Positions 1 through 12,227 of a stretch of DNA of 64,000 nucleotides are shown here, piece by piece. This DNA comes from Puccinellia tenuiflora (lineage: Eukaryota; Streptophyta; Magnoliopsida; Poales; Poaceae). Position numbers and translations under genes: made by a program. The stretch covers positions 291,312 through 355,311 of the forward strand of contig QRDG01000241.1 of NCBI GenBank assembly GCA_012064385.1, given 5' to 3'. A model generated the notes under the pieces. It saw nothing but the letters and a program-made list of their open reading frames with translations, was not told the DNA's origin and ran no database searches. How positions within the stretch are numbered: the stretch's first letter is position 1; each line of letters opens with the position of its first letter.

Positions 1-740
1 TTGACCACCCCAGTGGCCAGGTTGTTGGTCTCATCTCATGCTCGATCGCCTACCGGAAACAGCTGACCAATTAACAAGCTGCCCTTGCATCCAGGGCAAA
101 CCCAAGCTGGCAAGGTCAGTAGTCAGGTCAAAGCACGGGTTGGAACACGTACTCCGGCCCGCGGGAGATATAACTGACTGCAGTAGGTGTACGCACTTGA
201 ACTGAACGGGTCGGCCGCGCGCGCCCGCCTGTGCGCGTACGTTCGGCATGCAGGCAGGCAGAGTAAACAGCGTGCGACACCTACTGTCGGTTCTTCACAC
301 CTTTCGTTTTATGGCGACACACTTCACACTTTGATCGAGTCTGGAGTGTTGACGTCACGTCGTTCATGTTCCCCGGCCGACAAAAGTTCAGTCACCGACA
401 GCATTCACGGTGTACTCGTTCGTTTTACTTTTGTGTGTGTATGTTTCGACTGGTATCTACTGAATATGGTACGGAGTAACCTTTGTCGGTTGAGGCAGAA
501 TGAGAGAGAGAGAAAAAAAATCCATGCTTCGTTATATCGTTATAGCACTATTTTTCTAGTGTTCCTTTCCTTTTGTGGCTCTTTGGCGGTTCAGAGTCTG
601 CACGCGGCGGGTAAAAAATGACCCTGCTTTTTTTTTGAGAAACAAAAAAAATGCCACTCTGACGAAGCAACGACTAATTCGCTATAGTGATTAGAATCGG
701 CCCATCTGCATATGCTCCAATTTTCTTCGAAGGTCCATAT
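1..740. other. Intergenic DNA, no gene recognised
   Basis: No convincing coding region. The open frame at 187-621 has no recognisable domain and runs through low-complexity purine runs near 500-530. A GACGTCACGT block near 348-360 carries ACGT cores of the kind bound by plant bZIP factors, but no gene is visible to attach it to. Confidence 0.5.
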
Positions 741-900
741 AATCTATAATGTGCGATTTGGTAAGGCCCATATGTAGTGCCGGCCTCTTTAGGCACATGA
801 GCTAGAAATGGATATCTGCATTGCGGCGTCTAGCAGATCAGATTGGATCGTATTTTCCTTTTACTTATACTTATCCTCTACCATATTGGATTTGGATCGG
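741..900 (+). repeat. Left copy of a 160-base direct repeat
   Basis: This segment recurs at 2021-2182 with only a few differences, in the same orientation. It directly abuts a truncated Mutator-like terminal repeat on its right. The two copies flank the inserted element, far longer than any transposase-generated target duplication. A later duplication or repair event is therefore more likely than a TSD. Confidence 0.85.
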
Positions 901-2020
901 TGGTCCTAGTCTCAGAGAAAGTTTGACCTGCGTACGTGGCAGTTTGACCAGTGCCAGTCAGGAATTGGGCCCACATGACAGAACCAGAACAGTAGGAAAT
1001 CTTGCAGTAACCCCCCGGCTTGCTGTTTCTTCCAATTCACGGCCCCTTTTTTAGTTTCCCCAAATCGAGCTACTGGGAGGGCGACATCTCCGACAATGCC
1101 GGCCGGCGAACGGCGGTCACGTGACGTCGGCGAACCTGGCGCGTGCTCGTCCAGTTCGTGAGACTATTTACGTTAACGATAATACACTGGCCCTACAACA
1201 ACTAGCAGATCACACATCTTTACACTATGAACACACAAAACTCGAAAGGAAAAAAAGGTTAAATCAAAGAACTACGTACTAGAACATATCTTCAGTACAG
1301 CCGGATACAGCACATCTAGACAACCCGATTTATTTGGAAAAAAAATTGAGAAATTTGGGATAGATCAGACGCAGCAAGGAGGAGCGGCTCGACAGAGAAT
1401 GTTGGGAAAGGAGCTCCCGTCCGGATGCAGCGTGCGCCGACGAGGAGCAGCAGCAGCCGGCCGGTCTACAGGGTCACTGGATGGACGAGCAGCAGCGGCA
1501 GCTCCAGGTCAAGCGAGGAGGCGGGTCGGTCGGAGATGCAGGTAGGGTGGCTACCGGGAGGACTCCAGACGAGCGAGCAGGGGGGTCGGCCGGACGAGCA
1601 ACTATGGTCGCCGCCGCTTGGACTCCAGGAGGGCAAGCAGGATTTGGGAGAGCAGCAGCAGCGACCAGCCCCAGGCCGCCGGAGATGCAGTTTGGTCGCC
1701 GCCACATCCCGCGGTCGTTCGCGGCCAGCTCCGGTGCGGCTGTGAGGACAAAGGGCTGGCTGAGGACAAAGGGAGCGGCCGCCCGGAGATGTCGCCTCCC
1801 AGTAGCTCGACTGGCACTGGTCCAACTGCCACGTATGCAGGTCAAACTGCCACATATGTAGGTCAGACCTGCTCCCACGAGACTAGGACCGCCGGTGAAA
1901 CACTTTAGAAAGAATTGGGACTCAAACATGCATATTTATAGATAAGGGACTAAACTGCCCCCCTCCCCCCCCCCCCCCCCCCCCCGAAATAGTTAAGGGA
2001 CCTATGGTGCATTTTACTCT
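896..2020. mobile_element. Mutator-like (MULE-type) element with long terminal inverted repeats, left end truncated
   Basis: The segment at about 898-962 is matched in inverted orientation by about 1806-1895; both share GGTCCTAGTCTC and GTGGCAGTTTGACC blocks. Outside the right arm the sequence runs on to 2018 and, on the minus strand, begins GTAAAATGCACCATAGGTCC, which I recognise as a grass MULE-like terminus. The matching outer part of the left arm is missing. The interior contains only overlapping GC-rich open frames without a recognisable transposase, so this looks non-autonomous. No clean TSD is seen because the left end is lost. The family call is inference. Confidence 0.5.
1958..1985 (+). 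repeat. Poly-C tract
   Basis: Near-pure C run with one T at 1964, ending in 21 consecutive C. It lies inside the outer part of the right terminal repeat of the MULE-like element and is likely length-variable. Confidence 0.95.
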
Positions 2021-2182
2021 AATCTATAATGTGCGATTTGGTAAGGCCCATATGTAGTGCCGGCTTTTTAGGCACATGAGATAGAAATGGATATCTGCAT
2101 TGCGGCGTCTAGCAGATCAGATTGGATCGTATTTTCCTTTTACTTATATACTTATCCTCTACCATACTGGATTTGGACCGGA
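2021..2182 (+). repeat. Right copy of the 160-base direct repeat
   Basis: Near-identical to 741-900; see that entry. It carries small differences such as a two-base TA expansion, consistent with an old duplication. Confidence 0.85.
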
Positions 2183-2699
2183 ACGGATAATCACCGGTTG
2201 CGGGTTCGAATATGGTTATACTGCGCCGCGGATTTAGAATGGAAATGGAGCACATTCGAAGCGGAAACAAAATTAATCGGGTAGGTAAGTATATAAGTAT
2301 AAGTAGATCGACGAACCATGCAACCAAAACTAAGTGATGAGTTCAACAAGACGCTCATAGAGTAAAAAGAAGTAACACGATATAATAATTAAATATAACA
2401 TGACCGCATGGAGAAACATAGATCCATAAAGACACGATACCGTAAACACATGACCTAAGTTACTATTCACGCATGTTTCAATAGCATTGTAGCCTAACAA
2501 ACTTGTAATACATAGTACTTACAATGAGTATGTTTAGTAAGTTGATGATCAACGAATGACTTGAAAACTTGTCACACTATTAATTGTGTTATATTGATGC
2601 ATCTAAAATGCATACATGAATTTTGCACTATAATAGTCATATTCCAATCATATTTGCATCATATAAGGGGTATATTACTGTTATTTAATGATTTTTGGT
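2183..2699. other. AT-rich intergenic DNA
   Basis: No gene, RNA or clear transposon end. A GGGTTCGAA string near 2204 resembles a tRNA T-arm but has no acceptor stem or anticodon arm around it. The left end of the following gypsy LTR may lie in this stretch but could not be fixed. Confidence 0.4.
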
Positions 2700-4326
2700 A
2701 ATTTATGATGATATCCCCTTTTTATGAAATTAATCCTGTGCAGGCAGAAAACCCCTATTTCTTTCCTTATTTGTTTCAGGACCTTAACGACGTCATAATG
2801 AGCTATAAATTTACGGGGGTCATTATTTTGGAAGGAGAAGATTTAGGAGCGAAAGAAGTCAACGAACGGAGGCCGGAAGACCAAAAGGGGGGGTCCCACA
2901 CGGCCAGGTACTGTAGCCGCGTGGGCCTATCCCAATTGGCCCTCGTGGCCCCATTTGCGTCGATCCTTCGCCCAGAAGCTTCCTCGTGACCTAAAAACGC
3001 CTATATAAAGAGCCCCCCGACGTTCTCCGAAGGGAGAGCCGCCATACGAGAGAAACAAGAAACAGAGACCAGGAGGCTGCAGATTGGAGGGGGAAAACTC
3101 CGGCGGAGCCCTGCCGGAGAGGTCTCCTTCTTCTCCATCGACATCTCCACCGTCTCCATGATGAAGAGGGAGTAGTCCACCTCTGGACTATGGGTTTGTG
3201 GCAGTAGCATATGTATCTCTCTCTCTTGAGCTTCACTAATTAGCACCGTGTGAGCTGTTGAACATGATTACGGTCACCGCTGTATTACCTTTGTGGTGGA
3301 TCTTTCTATGAGTTAATATATGTTGAGATTGAAATTTTATATTTCAGTTATGAAAGTAGATGCATATTTTGTACCCCGTTCTTGTATCCTTGTTATGATC
3401 AAGCATGTTTATGAGAGCGTGTGTGGGGGAACGTGTGCATTAGTTGGAGTAACGGGGGTGGTGAAGTGATAAGCTGACAACTTGAATATCATGATCCATT
3501 GGGTGTTTACCTTACTTTGTTACCTTACTAGGGATAAACCAAAATACCATGTTGAAGGGTAGGAGGAGTGACATGCCTCTACCTAAGACTAGATCCATCA
3601 TGTGTTTATTTTAACTTCATGTCATTAATCTTAAAGCTATACTCTGATGTTATCTTAATTACTAAGGTGCATGATTTAGTTCACATCTTGGTGGAGTATA
3701 AGTGAGACTAATAATCAAAAGGTCTCTATGCTAGGACGTGATGCCCATATAATTAGTAACATGTCATTAACCTTGTTTGCAATCTCATATGTTAAATCTA
3801 TGTCTACTCATTTGCCACACTATATTAAAGAGAGAGTGCATGTGTGAAACCATGAACCCCGGTCCATTTTTAATCATAAGAAACACTTTTCCAACCACTT
3901 TTAAGCATCTTTTACATTCAGCCATTTTAAAATCAGAAAATACAAAAACACTTTTACTTCTTGCATTTACATATAAAAACCCCAAAAATACCATCCATCG
4001 TCATTACTATCATCCTTGCATACTTATTTACCACCATTGCATATTTATTTACTGTTTTGCATTCATTACCATCTTAATATCATTCTCACACCTTGTGCTT
4101 GACAACCACTTGGTGAGGTTGAGGGCACAAAGCAATCTATTTTGTTTGCAGGAAATCTAGAGAAGGACAAGAAGATAAAACCCACACTACTGATTCCCCG
4201 AGAGTTCGATATTAAACCCTCGAGTCACCTTCTTGGGGAAAAACTACCACTTCTACATACTCTGCACTTGGAAGCTCAACCTATCCCTAATATATTATCT
4301 TCCTTTCAGAGTATCAAGAGTACTTG
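2700..4326 (+). mobile_element. Old Ty3/gypsy LTR (Athila/Sabrina-like architecture), left boundary unresolved
   Basis: The stretch reads like a long grass gypsy LTR. It has a GC-rich U3 near 2850-2990, a TATA box at 3002-3010, a GC-rich leader, then a long AT-rich R/U5 region ending just before a decayed primer-binding site at 4328. Almost no internal region follows (about 40 bases before unrelated AT-rich DNA), so this is a truncated element or degraded solo LTR. No terminal TG or TSD could be fixed on the left. Family assignment rests on layout and PBS type only. Confidence 0.55.
3002..3010 (+). promoter_or_regulatory. TATA box of the gypsy LTR
   Basis: TATATAAAG at the end of a GC-rich U3-like stretch and immediately before a GC-rich leader, the expected layout of an LTR promoter. 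Confidence 0.6.
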
Positions 4327-4327
4327 T

Positions 4328-4345
4328 TGGCGTTGTTGAGGGAGA
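4328..4345 (+). other. Decayed primer-binding site
   Basis: The sequence resembles TGGCGCCGTTGCCGGGGA, the PBS of Athila-type plant gypsy elements, with several mismatches, many of them C-to-T or G-to-A as expected of methylated, inactive DNA. It sits directly after the LTR, which supports the LTR call. Confidence 0.5.
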
Positions 4346-5270
4346 AGAACACTCTCATCAATCCCGTCATCATATATTATCTTAGATTTTTGGGAAAAAA
4401 AAACAGATTATTCGGTTAAAAACCATCAAATAATCCCTTTTTTTGGATAATCCATATACGGATGCTATTTTACATACCATATCCTACATCGTTTCCGGGT
4501 GTTCAGTTTGAAACAGGATATTGTTATTCGTCATATTCTTTTAAACCGGATATGGATTCTTTAAAATGGATTCAGCAGCGGATTCGGTGTGGAAATTATC
4601 CTATCCGTTTACATCCCTAGTTGCGTTGTACTGAATTGACGTGATTAGAGGAGGCTCGGGGAGTGCTTATTTTAATCTAAACATTGTCTAAGACATAGAG
4701 GTTCAACGGTTTGCAAAAGACAACAATATGACAACCGTTTGTTAGAAACAAACAATCTCGCAGCGGTAGCGCAATAAACTATAATTGTTGCAATAAAAAT
4801 AGAATCACATACATAAAAAAATCCGTTAGAAGTCATGGTACCAAAAATCACTCAAAAGCATGTAACACTGGTACCGCAACGATGTCAAAATATTCAAGTG
4901 AAGGTCAAATCACATGTTTTCACCCTGGCATTCACCACCGGAACTCAACAAAAATGGCTTTGAGAAGAGAAGATATGTGAGTGTTGTTACCAGATCCAGC
5001 GGACAAATAAAAGATCAAGGCTTTCGAATTCATGTTTAGAAAGCACCGCTCGACCAACCAATGAATGGAAAATCAATCCCGACAATTGTTGTCATGTCTG
5101 CTTTAGACGTGGCAAACGGCTCAACTGCAAATGTGGTCTGGATCAGCAAGAAGCTCATGAAACTATGCCACCTTGTGGCTGGTGTCACCATGAAAGACAG
5201 GAATCCGTTATTGATAGTCGGAGTCAGTATTTGGTCATAAAACTTTGAAACAGTAAAAAACCAAGCCATG
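4346..5270. other. AT-rich intergenic DNA with a possible hAT remnant
   Basis: A segment at about 4440-4621 ends in CATCCCTAG preceded by a CCGTTTACA block, the typical 3' end of grass hAT elements whose minus-strand start is TAGGGATGTAAACGG. I could not identify its left end or TSD. At about 5092-5224 the plus strand has a roughly 48-codon open stretch that may be a gene fragment, without a recognised domain. Confidence 0.35.
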
Positions 5271-5276
5271 ATACTT

Positions 5277-7125
5277 TGCTCGCATATATGGTGTTTTTGT
5301 TGGGTTCAACATAACATAAACTCCAATATTTGCTGGTTTCTATGTAACATATATTTTTATGGTTCGTCGCATAGAAAACAAAAAATTTCCTACGAAACAA
5401 GCGGAAGAAAACCAACGATCTAGATCTATTAGATGCAAGTAGCAAAGTGGAGATCCAATCTCTTACCCTTGAAGATCGATCAAACGTGTTTTGTCGGTGC
5501 AGGGGTTGGCTAGTCGATCCCCGCAACTAGACGTATCTAGTCGCGAGGAGATATATTATCCTCGCGATCCAATCCGGTGAAGTGCCGCACGAGCAGCACC
5601 TCCGCGTGATCCACACGTACACGGCTCGATGTAGACTCCGCCTTCTTGATCCCGCAAGCAAGGAGGGAGTGGTTAGATGGATCTCAGCAGCATGACGGTG
5701 TGGTGGTGTTGATGGTGGAGTTCTCCGCGAGCAGGGCTTCGCCAAGCCAAGCAAGAGGAGGAGGAGGGGTGGTGCACGGCACAGGTGGAGGGGGGTGCGG
5801 CTAGGGCAAGGTGGTGGCTAGGGCTTGGGCAGCCCTCCCTTGGCCGCACCCACCTCTATTTATAGGTGGAGGCCAAGGGGAAAGGTGCGCCCCCATCTAG
5901 GGCCGGCTGGCTGGCTGCCTTGCCCCCCAAGCCGAGTCCCTTAGGGATTCGGCCTGGGCTTTCCTTTGCCTGGTCGGCTGCCCTAGTGGGTTGCCAAGTG
6001 GTCTGGTGCGGCTAGCCCAATTGGATGCTGCACCACCACTTTAGCCCATGTGGGTTCACACACAGGTGGGCCCCACTTCTAGACCCTTCTAGGACCTTAC
6101 AGAAAATTTCGGTACCGTGTCGGAAAATCCCGAAACCTTTCCGACACCTCCGGAAACAACTTTCCTTATATGAATCTTATTCTCCGGACTCTTTCGAATC
6201 TCCTCGAGACGTCTAGGATCTCATCCGAGACTCTGAATCAATAATCTCATCGCAAACCCTAGCTATATCAGAGCGTTAAGTGTGTGACCCTGCAGGTTTG
6301 AGAACGTGCAAACATGATCCGATCAATAATCAATAGCGGGACTGGGATGTCCATATTGACTCCTACACATTCAACGAAGATCTCTATCAGTTGAACCATG
6401 ATGCCGTAGATTCAATTAATCTCATATACGATTCCCTTTGTCTCACGATATTTTATTTGCCCGAGATTTGATCGTCGATATCCCCATATCTAGTTTAATC
6501 TCATTACCCGGCAAGTTCTCTTTACTCGACCATAATGTAGGATCTCCGTGATTACCACTTAATCACATGTTTGCAAACTTTATGATGCTATATTACCGAG
6601 AAGGCCTGGAGATATCTTCTCCGTCACATGGAGGGACAAATCCCACTCTTGATTCATGTCACCCAACAACCTACCATCGGAGATACCTGAAAGCCATCTT
6701 TATAATCACCCAGTCACGAAGCGACGTTTGATGTCCACAAAGTATTCCTCCGGTAAACGGGAGTGACATAATCTCATGGTCTAAGGAAACTATACTTGGC
6801 ATATACTAAAAGCGTTGGCAATGAAACTGTGTGACACGATCAATTGCAACTCTTTATTATTGGGTCTTGTCCATCACATCATTCTCCCAATGATTGACTT
6901 CGTTATCAAGTGACTATAACAAGTCCATGGTCAGGAAACCTTAACCATCTCTCGACTAACGAACTAGTCTAGTAGAGGCTTACTAGGGACACTTGGTTGT
7001 TTATATTCCACACATGTATTATGTTTCCGGTTAATACAATTATAGCATGGATAATAAACATTTATCATAAACACGAATATGATAATAAACCATTTTATTA
7101 TTTCCTCTAGGGCATATTCCCAACA
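5277..7125 (-). mobile_element. Copia solo LTR, BARE/WIS/Angela-like
   Basis: Read on the minus strand it begins TGTTGGGAATATGCCCTAGA and continues with the well-known U3 text of Triticeae BARE/WIS/Angela LTRs, including a GACAAGACCCAAT block. Length is 1,849 bases, close to the roughly 1.8 kb known for BARE1 LTRs. It is flanked by ATACTT at 5271-5276 and again at 7126-7131. A six-base match is consistent with a five-base TSD plus chance. No internal region or second LTR is present, so it arose by recombination between two LTRs. The terminal CA on the minus strand (TG at 5277) fits. Confidence 0.85.
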
Positions 7126-7131
7126 ATACTT

Positions 7132-9169
7132 TGGTGGTATATACGACGTATAAGAAGACAGGAACTCGGTGAAGGCCCACTGTTGTTGATCCTCTTTGAG
7201 ATCCTACAAACATGACCTAGTTGGAGTGGTTAGACCTCACATGAGGTAATGGTGAGGGAGCCCATGTGTGTAAAAGTCTGTCTGCGAACATCACCTCATA
7301 TCCATGTCATTTAAATCACTCTGAAATCATGCGAGGGTCTAATATCTACGTGGTTTACAAGTTCAATGTTATTTTTGGAACATTCAACACTTTTAGGAAC
7401 AAATGCAAAGTTCAATAATGGAAAAAATGCCAAGAAATTATTCAGTGTCATTTTGATTCCCGATGTGAGGACAAATCATGAAGGTGGTTCTTTGTCACGA
7501 AGGCTACAAATCTCAAAAACATATGCCTCTAGAGTTTGGCCATTAGTTAAGGTTTTGTAATCCTTCATTTGTTGAGACCATGTAAAGCATCGTTTGGTAA
7601 ATAAATAAATAAATAAGCATAAGTACATCTTTGTCTCATAAAAAACTCTACGAAGTCTAATTAATATTTCTAAGTCATCAAACCGTGTGTTAGTTGATGC
7701 TGGTAACTTTTTTCGTAAAAAAACTAAGAGGGGACATATCCTTTTCATGCACAACGGGATAACCCAACCCCCACACCGCACCCCACAGACTGACTTCGGA
7801 TAAACGAATTTCTCGACCATACAAATTGTGATTTGTCCTCAAACAACATGAACGACAAGTCATGATAGGTAAGCCTTTTACCGGTGAAGATGTTGATCAG
7901 TTTGCTCTATTTCCCAAAAAAAAAGACCTTTCTTTCCAAATATCTCCAAACTCCTACATCAATTTATTTCTAATAGTCTGGTCGAAGAGCACAAATAGAT
8001 AGTTTCACTAGTCATCGATAGAAGCGAACAAACTAGGAAGAGGCTATTCCACATTACTTCCCAATGGTAGACACTAGACCCCAACCAAACTATGTGCAAG
8101 GGCATTCCCTACATAGGTGGACAGCGGTCTTCAGGCTTCCCAACATAGTTGACACTAAGGGTCGTGGGGTCATCCATGCACAACAAGCAAAGGACAATTC
8201 TGAAAACACATAAGTAGTGAAAAAGCTTTACTACCATTGATTCTATGTATGAAGAAGTTACATAAGTGGAATTACGAAACAGTCAGACATTTCAGCACTT
8301 ATTACCATTTTGGAAATATTGTTTCGTCCTTTTGTCTGGAGAGCTATGTAGTATAGTACTAAAAGGCATTATTGGTGTTTTTCATCATTCTACCCACTAT
8401 GCCCAGCGCATCATATCTTGCCTGAGACACGTACATGCGAGATATAGGACCCATGTTTGTTTGTCTGTATGCCAAAAGAGTGTTCTATGTTTGGTTTCTT
8501 TCATGAGGCCTTTTGGTTCTGGTGCAGAATCTTGAATCTAGTGTTTAGATGCCCTCTTTAATCCTGATGTGATCACCTTACACCCCATATGGTGAGTTTA
8601 CAATCCTGATATCTGTGCTAACCTATCACAACTTCCCTCATTGCATAATTTATGTGATCATACACAATGTTGAAAAAAAGGGCATAAACCTAATCGATAT
8701 CAGGGAAATCATAGAAGATTTTATGAAACTATGTGCGTTGGTTTGAATCCATAGTCAATCCTACTTTCGACAATTGAATCTAGTTTTCCCCATTATTTGA
8801 ATATCCATAATAGTGCGGAAAGAAAGCATAAAGAAAGAGTGGCCTCGAGTTTCTCATCCCTTTGCCTTAGGAATTGTTAATTCTCTTTCTCGATGGGACG
8901 GAGAAGGGGAACTATCGAGGGTTTGAAACCCTCTCTCTCTTTTTGCTTATCGAATATGCTTGTTTTTAAATATTTTTTGTCTCTTATCTTTCTTTTATAA
9001 AAATGAATGAATGACTTGGCTAGATGGAATAACTGAGCCACAACACAATTTTTTTAAAACATTAGAACAAGTATAAATAAGAAAATCTTAGATAAGAGGG
9101 TTATGGTAAAGAACAGCTTCCAAATGATGATCGGTTCCCTTTCTAAAACCTATTACAAACTATCATCTT
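7132..9169. other. Low-copy-looking intergenic DNA, no gene recognised
   Basis: AT-rich, with short open frames only and no domain or transposon end that I recognise. A TAAA-type microsatellite lies near 7600-7615 and a CT run near 8930-8945. Confidence 0.4.
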
Positions 9170-9171
9170 TG

Positions 9172-9233
9172 TTCTAAAATATAAAACGTTTTGTAGGCTA
9201 AAATGGCCTACAAAAGCATCATGTATTTTAGGA
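9172..9233. mobile_element. Palindromic MITE core remnant
   Basis: An imperfect inverted repeat centred on the AAATGG near 9200-9205: TTTTGTAGGCTA on the left faces CCTACAAAA on the right, with outer arms reading TTCTAAAATA and TATTTTAGGA. This is the core layout of grass Stowaway/Tourist MITEs, but the canonical outer ends are missing, so it is a fragment. Confidence 0.45.
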
Positions 9234-9246
9234 CTAGCTGCTACTT

Positions 9247-9690
9247 TTTTTTTCAAACTCGAGGAACAAAGTCCCGGTCTCTGCATCGAAACGGTGCACA
9301 CAATCTCTTTATTGCGAAGTTTAGAAAGATATAAAGTAAACAAATCCGAGGCCACATGCCTCACAACAGAATCTTCACCATACGTACTATCACTAGCCCT
9401 GTTGTAAAAGATAAAAACAAATAGAAAATACACAACTTGTAGGCAAAGCCTTCAACAAAGAAAACTCGCATGTCCACCGATATGATCTAGGCCGGAGATC
9501 TCCTGTAGCAGGAACGGATGAGGAGACGAGATCCCGCCCCTCCGTCGAATGTCGGGAGAGGGCTTTGAGTTGGAGGGGTGGAAGGGTGGGGGCGGCGACG
9601 TCTAGTGCTTCGTCCGAGCCGCCCCCATGGGTGAGACGCGGATGAGATCCAGAGCTCGTCATGTCACCTGGTTTGTGTAATCGACTCACT
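9247..9690 (-). mobile_element. 3' end of a LINE-type retroposon
   Basis: Poly-T at about 9245-9254 is the polyA tail read from the minus strand. Next to it the minus strand carries a GATGCAGAGACCGGGACTTT block before the tail, which resembles the conserved 3' ends of Triticeae LINEs. The 5' part is truncated and the boundary near 9690 is a guess. No reverse transcriptase coding is present. I found no TSD. Confidence 0.4.
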
Positions 9691-12160
9691 CCTCTCTGAC
9701 ACCTTGAGCCTCCTATGCATGTAGAATGTACTTGGGAGTTTGAGGTATCCTGAGGCAGTGTGAGGATGCTTTACGTAGCCTGACCGACCAGAGATATAGA
9801 CAAACACATTTGGAAGCTGAATCTAGTGAAACTGACTGGCCTTCACCAGAAACCGCATGATCTCCATCGGCTATTGCCAGGTTAGCTGCTGCATTAACTT
9901 CACGGCTCGGCTCGGCTCGGCTAGCCGGTACGTAGCGACTTGGTAGATCAAGGCCGGTTAGCCAGCAGTGTATACTGATCATCTTTACTTTGCGCTGGCG
10001 CGCGCGACCAGGTGTGACCGAACAACATGGACGGGGCACGCCGATGCCAGAGCCTTGCGTGGTGCGTGCATCCCTGGATTCCTGCTCATCTCTAGCTAGC
10101 TGTAACTATACCGCATTGTGCTGTGCTCCGTGCACGCACCGGGATAAAACACTGTAAAAGCACGGCACATACACGCGCGTGCATGTGCGTCGGGCGCCCC
10201 TCGGGGCACGTACTAGCAAAAACAAGTGCCACTATTAATTCCATCGGAGTTGAGATGAGAGAATGAGGTAGCATGCTTGCGTGCGTGGCGGCGTCGATAG
10301 GGGCGCTGGAGCGGGGCATGTGAGCGATCGTGCGCACGCGTGCAGCGCAGATCGTGCGCACGCGTGCAGCGCAGATCGATGCCACGTGAGGCCCCGTGCG
10401 CGACGGCCGGTCGCGGCATGTGCCGCGGATGCGTGCCTCGCCGTCGCCATTGCCGATGTCCGCGGCGTGGGCGCGCACATGGCATGCATGGCATGGCGGA
10501 CACGCACGCCTGGGCGCGGGAGACCCGGTCAAACGTGGCTGCGCGGCACGAGGCGGGACGCGGGAACGGAAAAACAAGGGAGGGAGGAAGCATCCTCCCT
10601 CGCGGCTGCGCTCCTGCCTCCTATCCGAGCGTACGTACCCGCTTGCCAACTTGGCATATGTTGATGGTTTCATCTGAATCTGCAAGTGCATGCATTGCAA
10701 ATACTACTCCTACCTAAATTGCACACCAAATTGATACCAAGCTTCGTGTCAGCGCGCTATCTAACGTACACTTGCCACTCCACTAGGATCAGTCTAGGAT
10801 TCGATAAACAGAGAGGTAAAAAAAATAAAGTTGTACTCTGCATCTAAAAAATAACACCAGTGGAGGAAACAAATGTTAAATGATTGGTTTTTGGAACTGT
10901 ATACCTCATTTTGAATTTGAAAAAAAAAAAACTCAAGACCGAATTAATGGTAACGAACAAAGTTTTTGGAGCTCTATGAATGGTAGTCTATCATAACATG
11001 CAAACTTCTTAACCGGTTCAATCAGCCAAGCAAATCTTCTGTCAATAGTTTTCAATGAAGAGAAACATCTAACTGATATATGAGATTGTGTGATCTTCTA
11101 TATGTAACCGTTTATTAAGAAATTTCTAAAATCTTAAGCAATCTACCACTTCATGAGTTTCTTCCGTCCATTAGTTGTGTCTTATCTATGGTTTTAACCG
11201 CTATGTATGGAGCATCAAATTTAATTGGTCAAATACACACAACTGTTTCATGTTAATTAAATTTAGCCTCTCAACTATTGTCATGTAGAATCATATTCAT
11301 TTAGAATACGTCATGTTTCGTGTATCTTATACATTAGAGTTGTTAAGAGATGTCGTCCGCCGCAACGTGCAGGGTATCCTTCTAGTTTTCAAAAATGAAA
11401 GAGAACAACGCTCCGTATCTCTCCGGATCTGAGAGGCACCGTCCAAATTATTAGAACGAAAGTTGCGAAGTCCTAGCAAAATACAATAGCCTTTTGATTT
11501 CTTCTCCCTTATTCACTCATTAAGGTAGATATTCTAGTATAAAAACAATTCCTTTCGTCGTTGTAAATGAGTCTACGTGGGGCCGAAAAAGCAGACCACC
11601 TGAGCACCTGACTACGTACAAAACAGATGCTGCACAGTAGCAACATTTATGCACGCCCATTTTCATAAACTGTCCTCTGTACGATGTTAGTTTAAGATGC
11701 GGTTTTAGCTGAAATGGGTCTGGATGCAAGACATTGGCGTTTTCTGCCTGGCTATAGACATGTTTCACTTTCACATTGTCCTGCATGCTGACCCATCCGG
11801 GAAATAAAAAAGGAAGTCGACCTATAAAGCTTTTCATAACCACTCTATAAATCTTCCAAATTCTCATCCAGAGAGTGCATCCCCATCACTGTTTCGCTGG
11901 AACAACATGCAGCTACTAAGAGAGCCATCAAGTCAAAGGAACAAATTAAAGGAGACATGCACAATTTGAAGCAAAATTCGGTAACAAAAAATAGTACGTA
12001 TAACAAGATCGACAATGAAACTAGCAAAGATTTCCCTGCAAACACGAGACAAACAAGCTAGTAGCTAGGTGCTCCGTGCACGTACAAATATGACCGGTCT
12101 GGTTATACAAGTGGCCCAAAATACGAGGCTTTTTTTTTTTTTGTTCTCATTGCTAGCTAG
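9691..12160. other. Intergenic DNA with a GC-rich island at about 10090-10640
   Basis: The island is rich in CpG and contains CACGTG near 10383 and a palindromic 24-base tandem repeat. The several overlapping open frames in all phases there are typical of GC-rich non-coding DNA and none shows a domain. 10720-11500 is AT-rich and featureless. The island may be a promoter of an unseen transcript or a decayed element. Confidence 0.35.
10326..10373 (+). repeat. Two tandem copies of a 24-base, near-palindromic unit
   Basis: Units at 10326-10349 and 10350-10373 are identical. The core TGCGCACGCGTGCA is nearly its own reverse complement and contains ACGCGT, a calmodulin-binding (CAMTA) type core. 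No gene nearby gives it a clear role. Confidence 0.85.
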
Positions 12161-12227
12161 CTATAGCTAGTTCGTCAGTACTCTTGATGCAGCATCACCA
12201 AGCCTCTGCATGGCAGTGCTTCGAACT

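Noticed and set aside
1425..1929. Several overlapping 75-150-codon frames inside the MULE-like element
   Set aside because: GC-rich interior of a non-autonomous element; no transposase motif.
2200..2215. tRNA-like GGGTTCGAA string, also near 55718 (TTCGAA)
   Set aside because: No acceptor stem, D-arm or anticodon arm around either. The second belongs to the Helitron terminus.
10092..10717. A 202-codon minus-strand frame and overlapping frames in the GC-rich island
   Set aside because: All phases are open because of GC content. No domain, no splice or promoter support.
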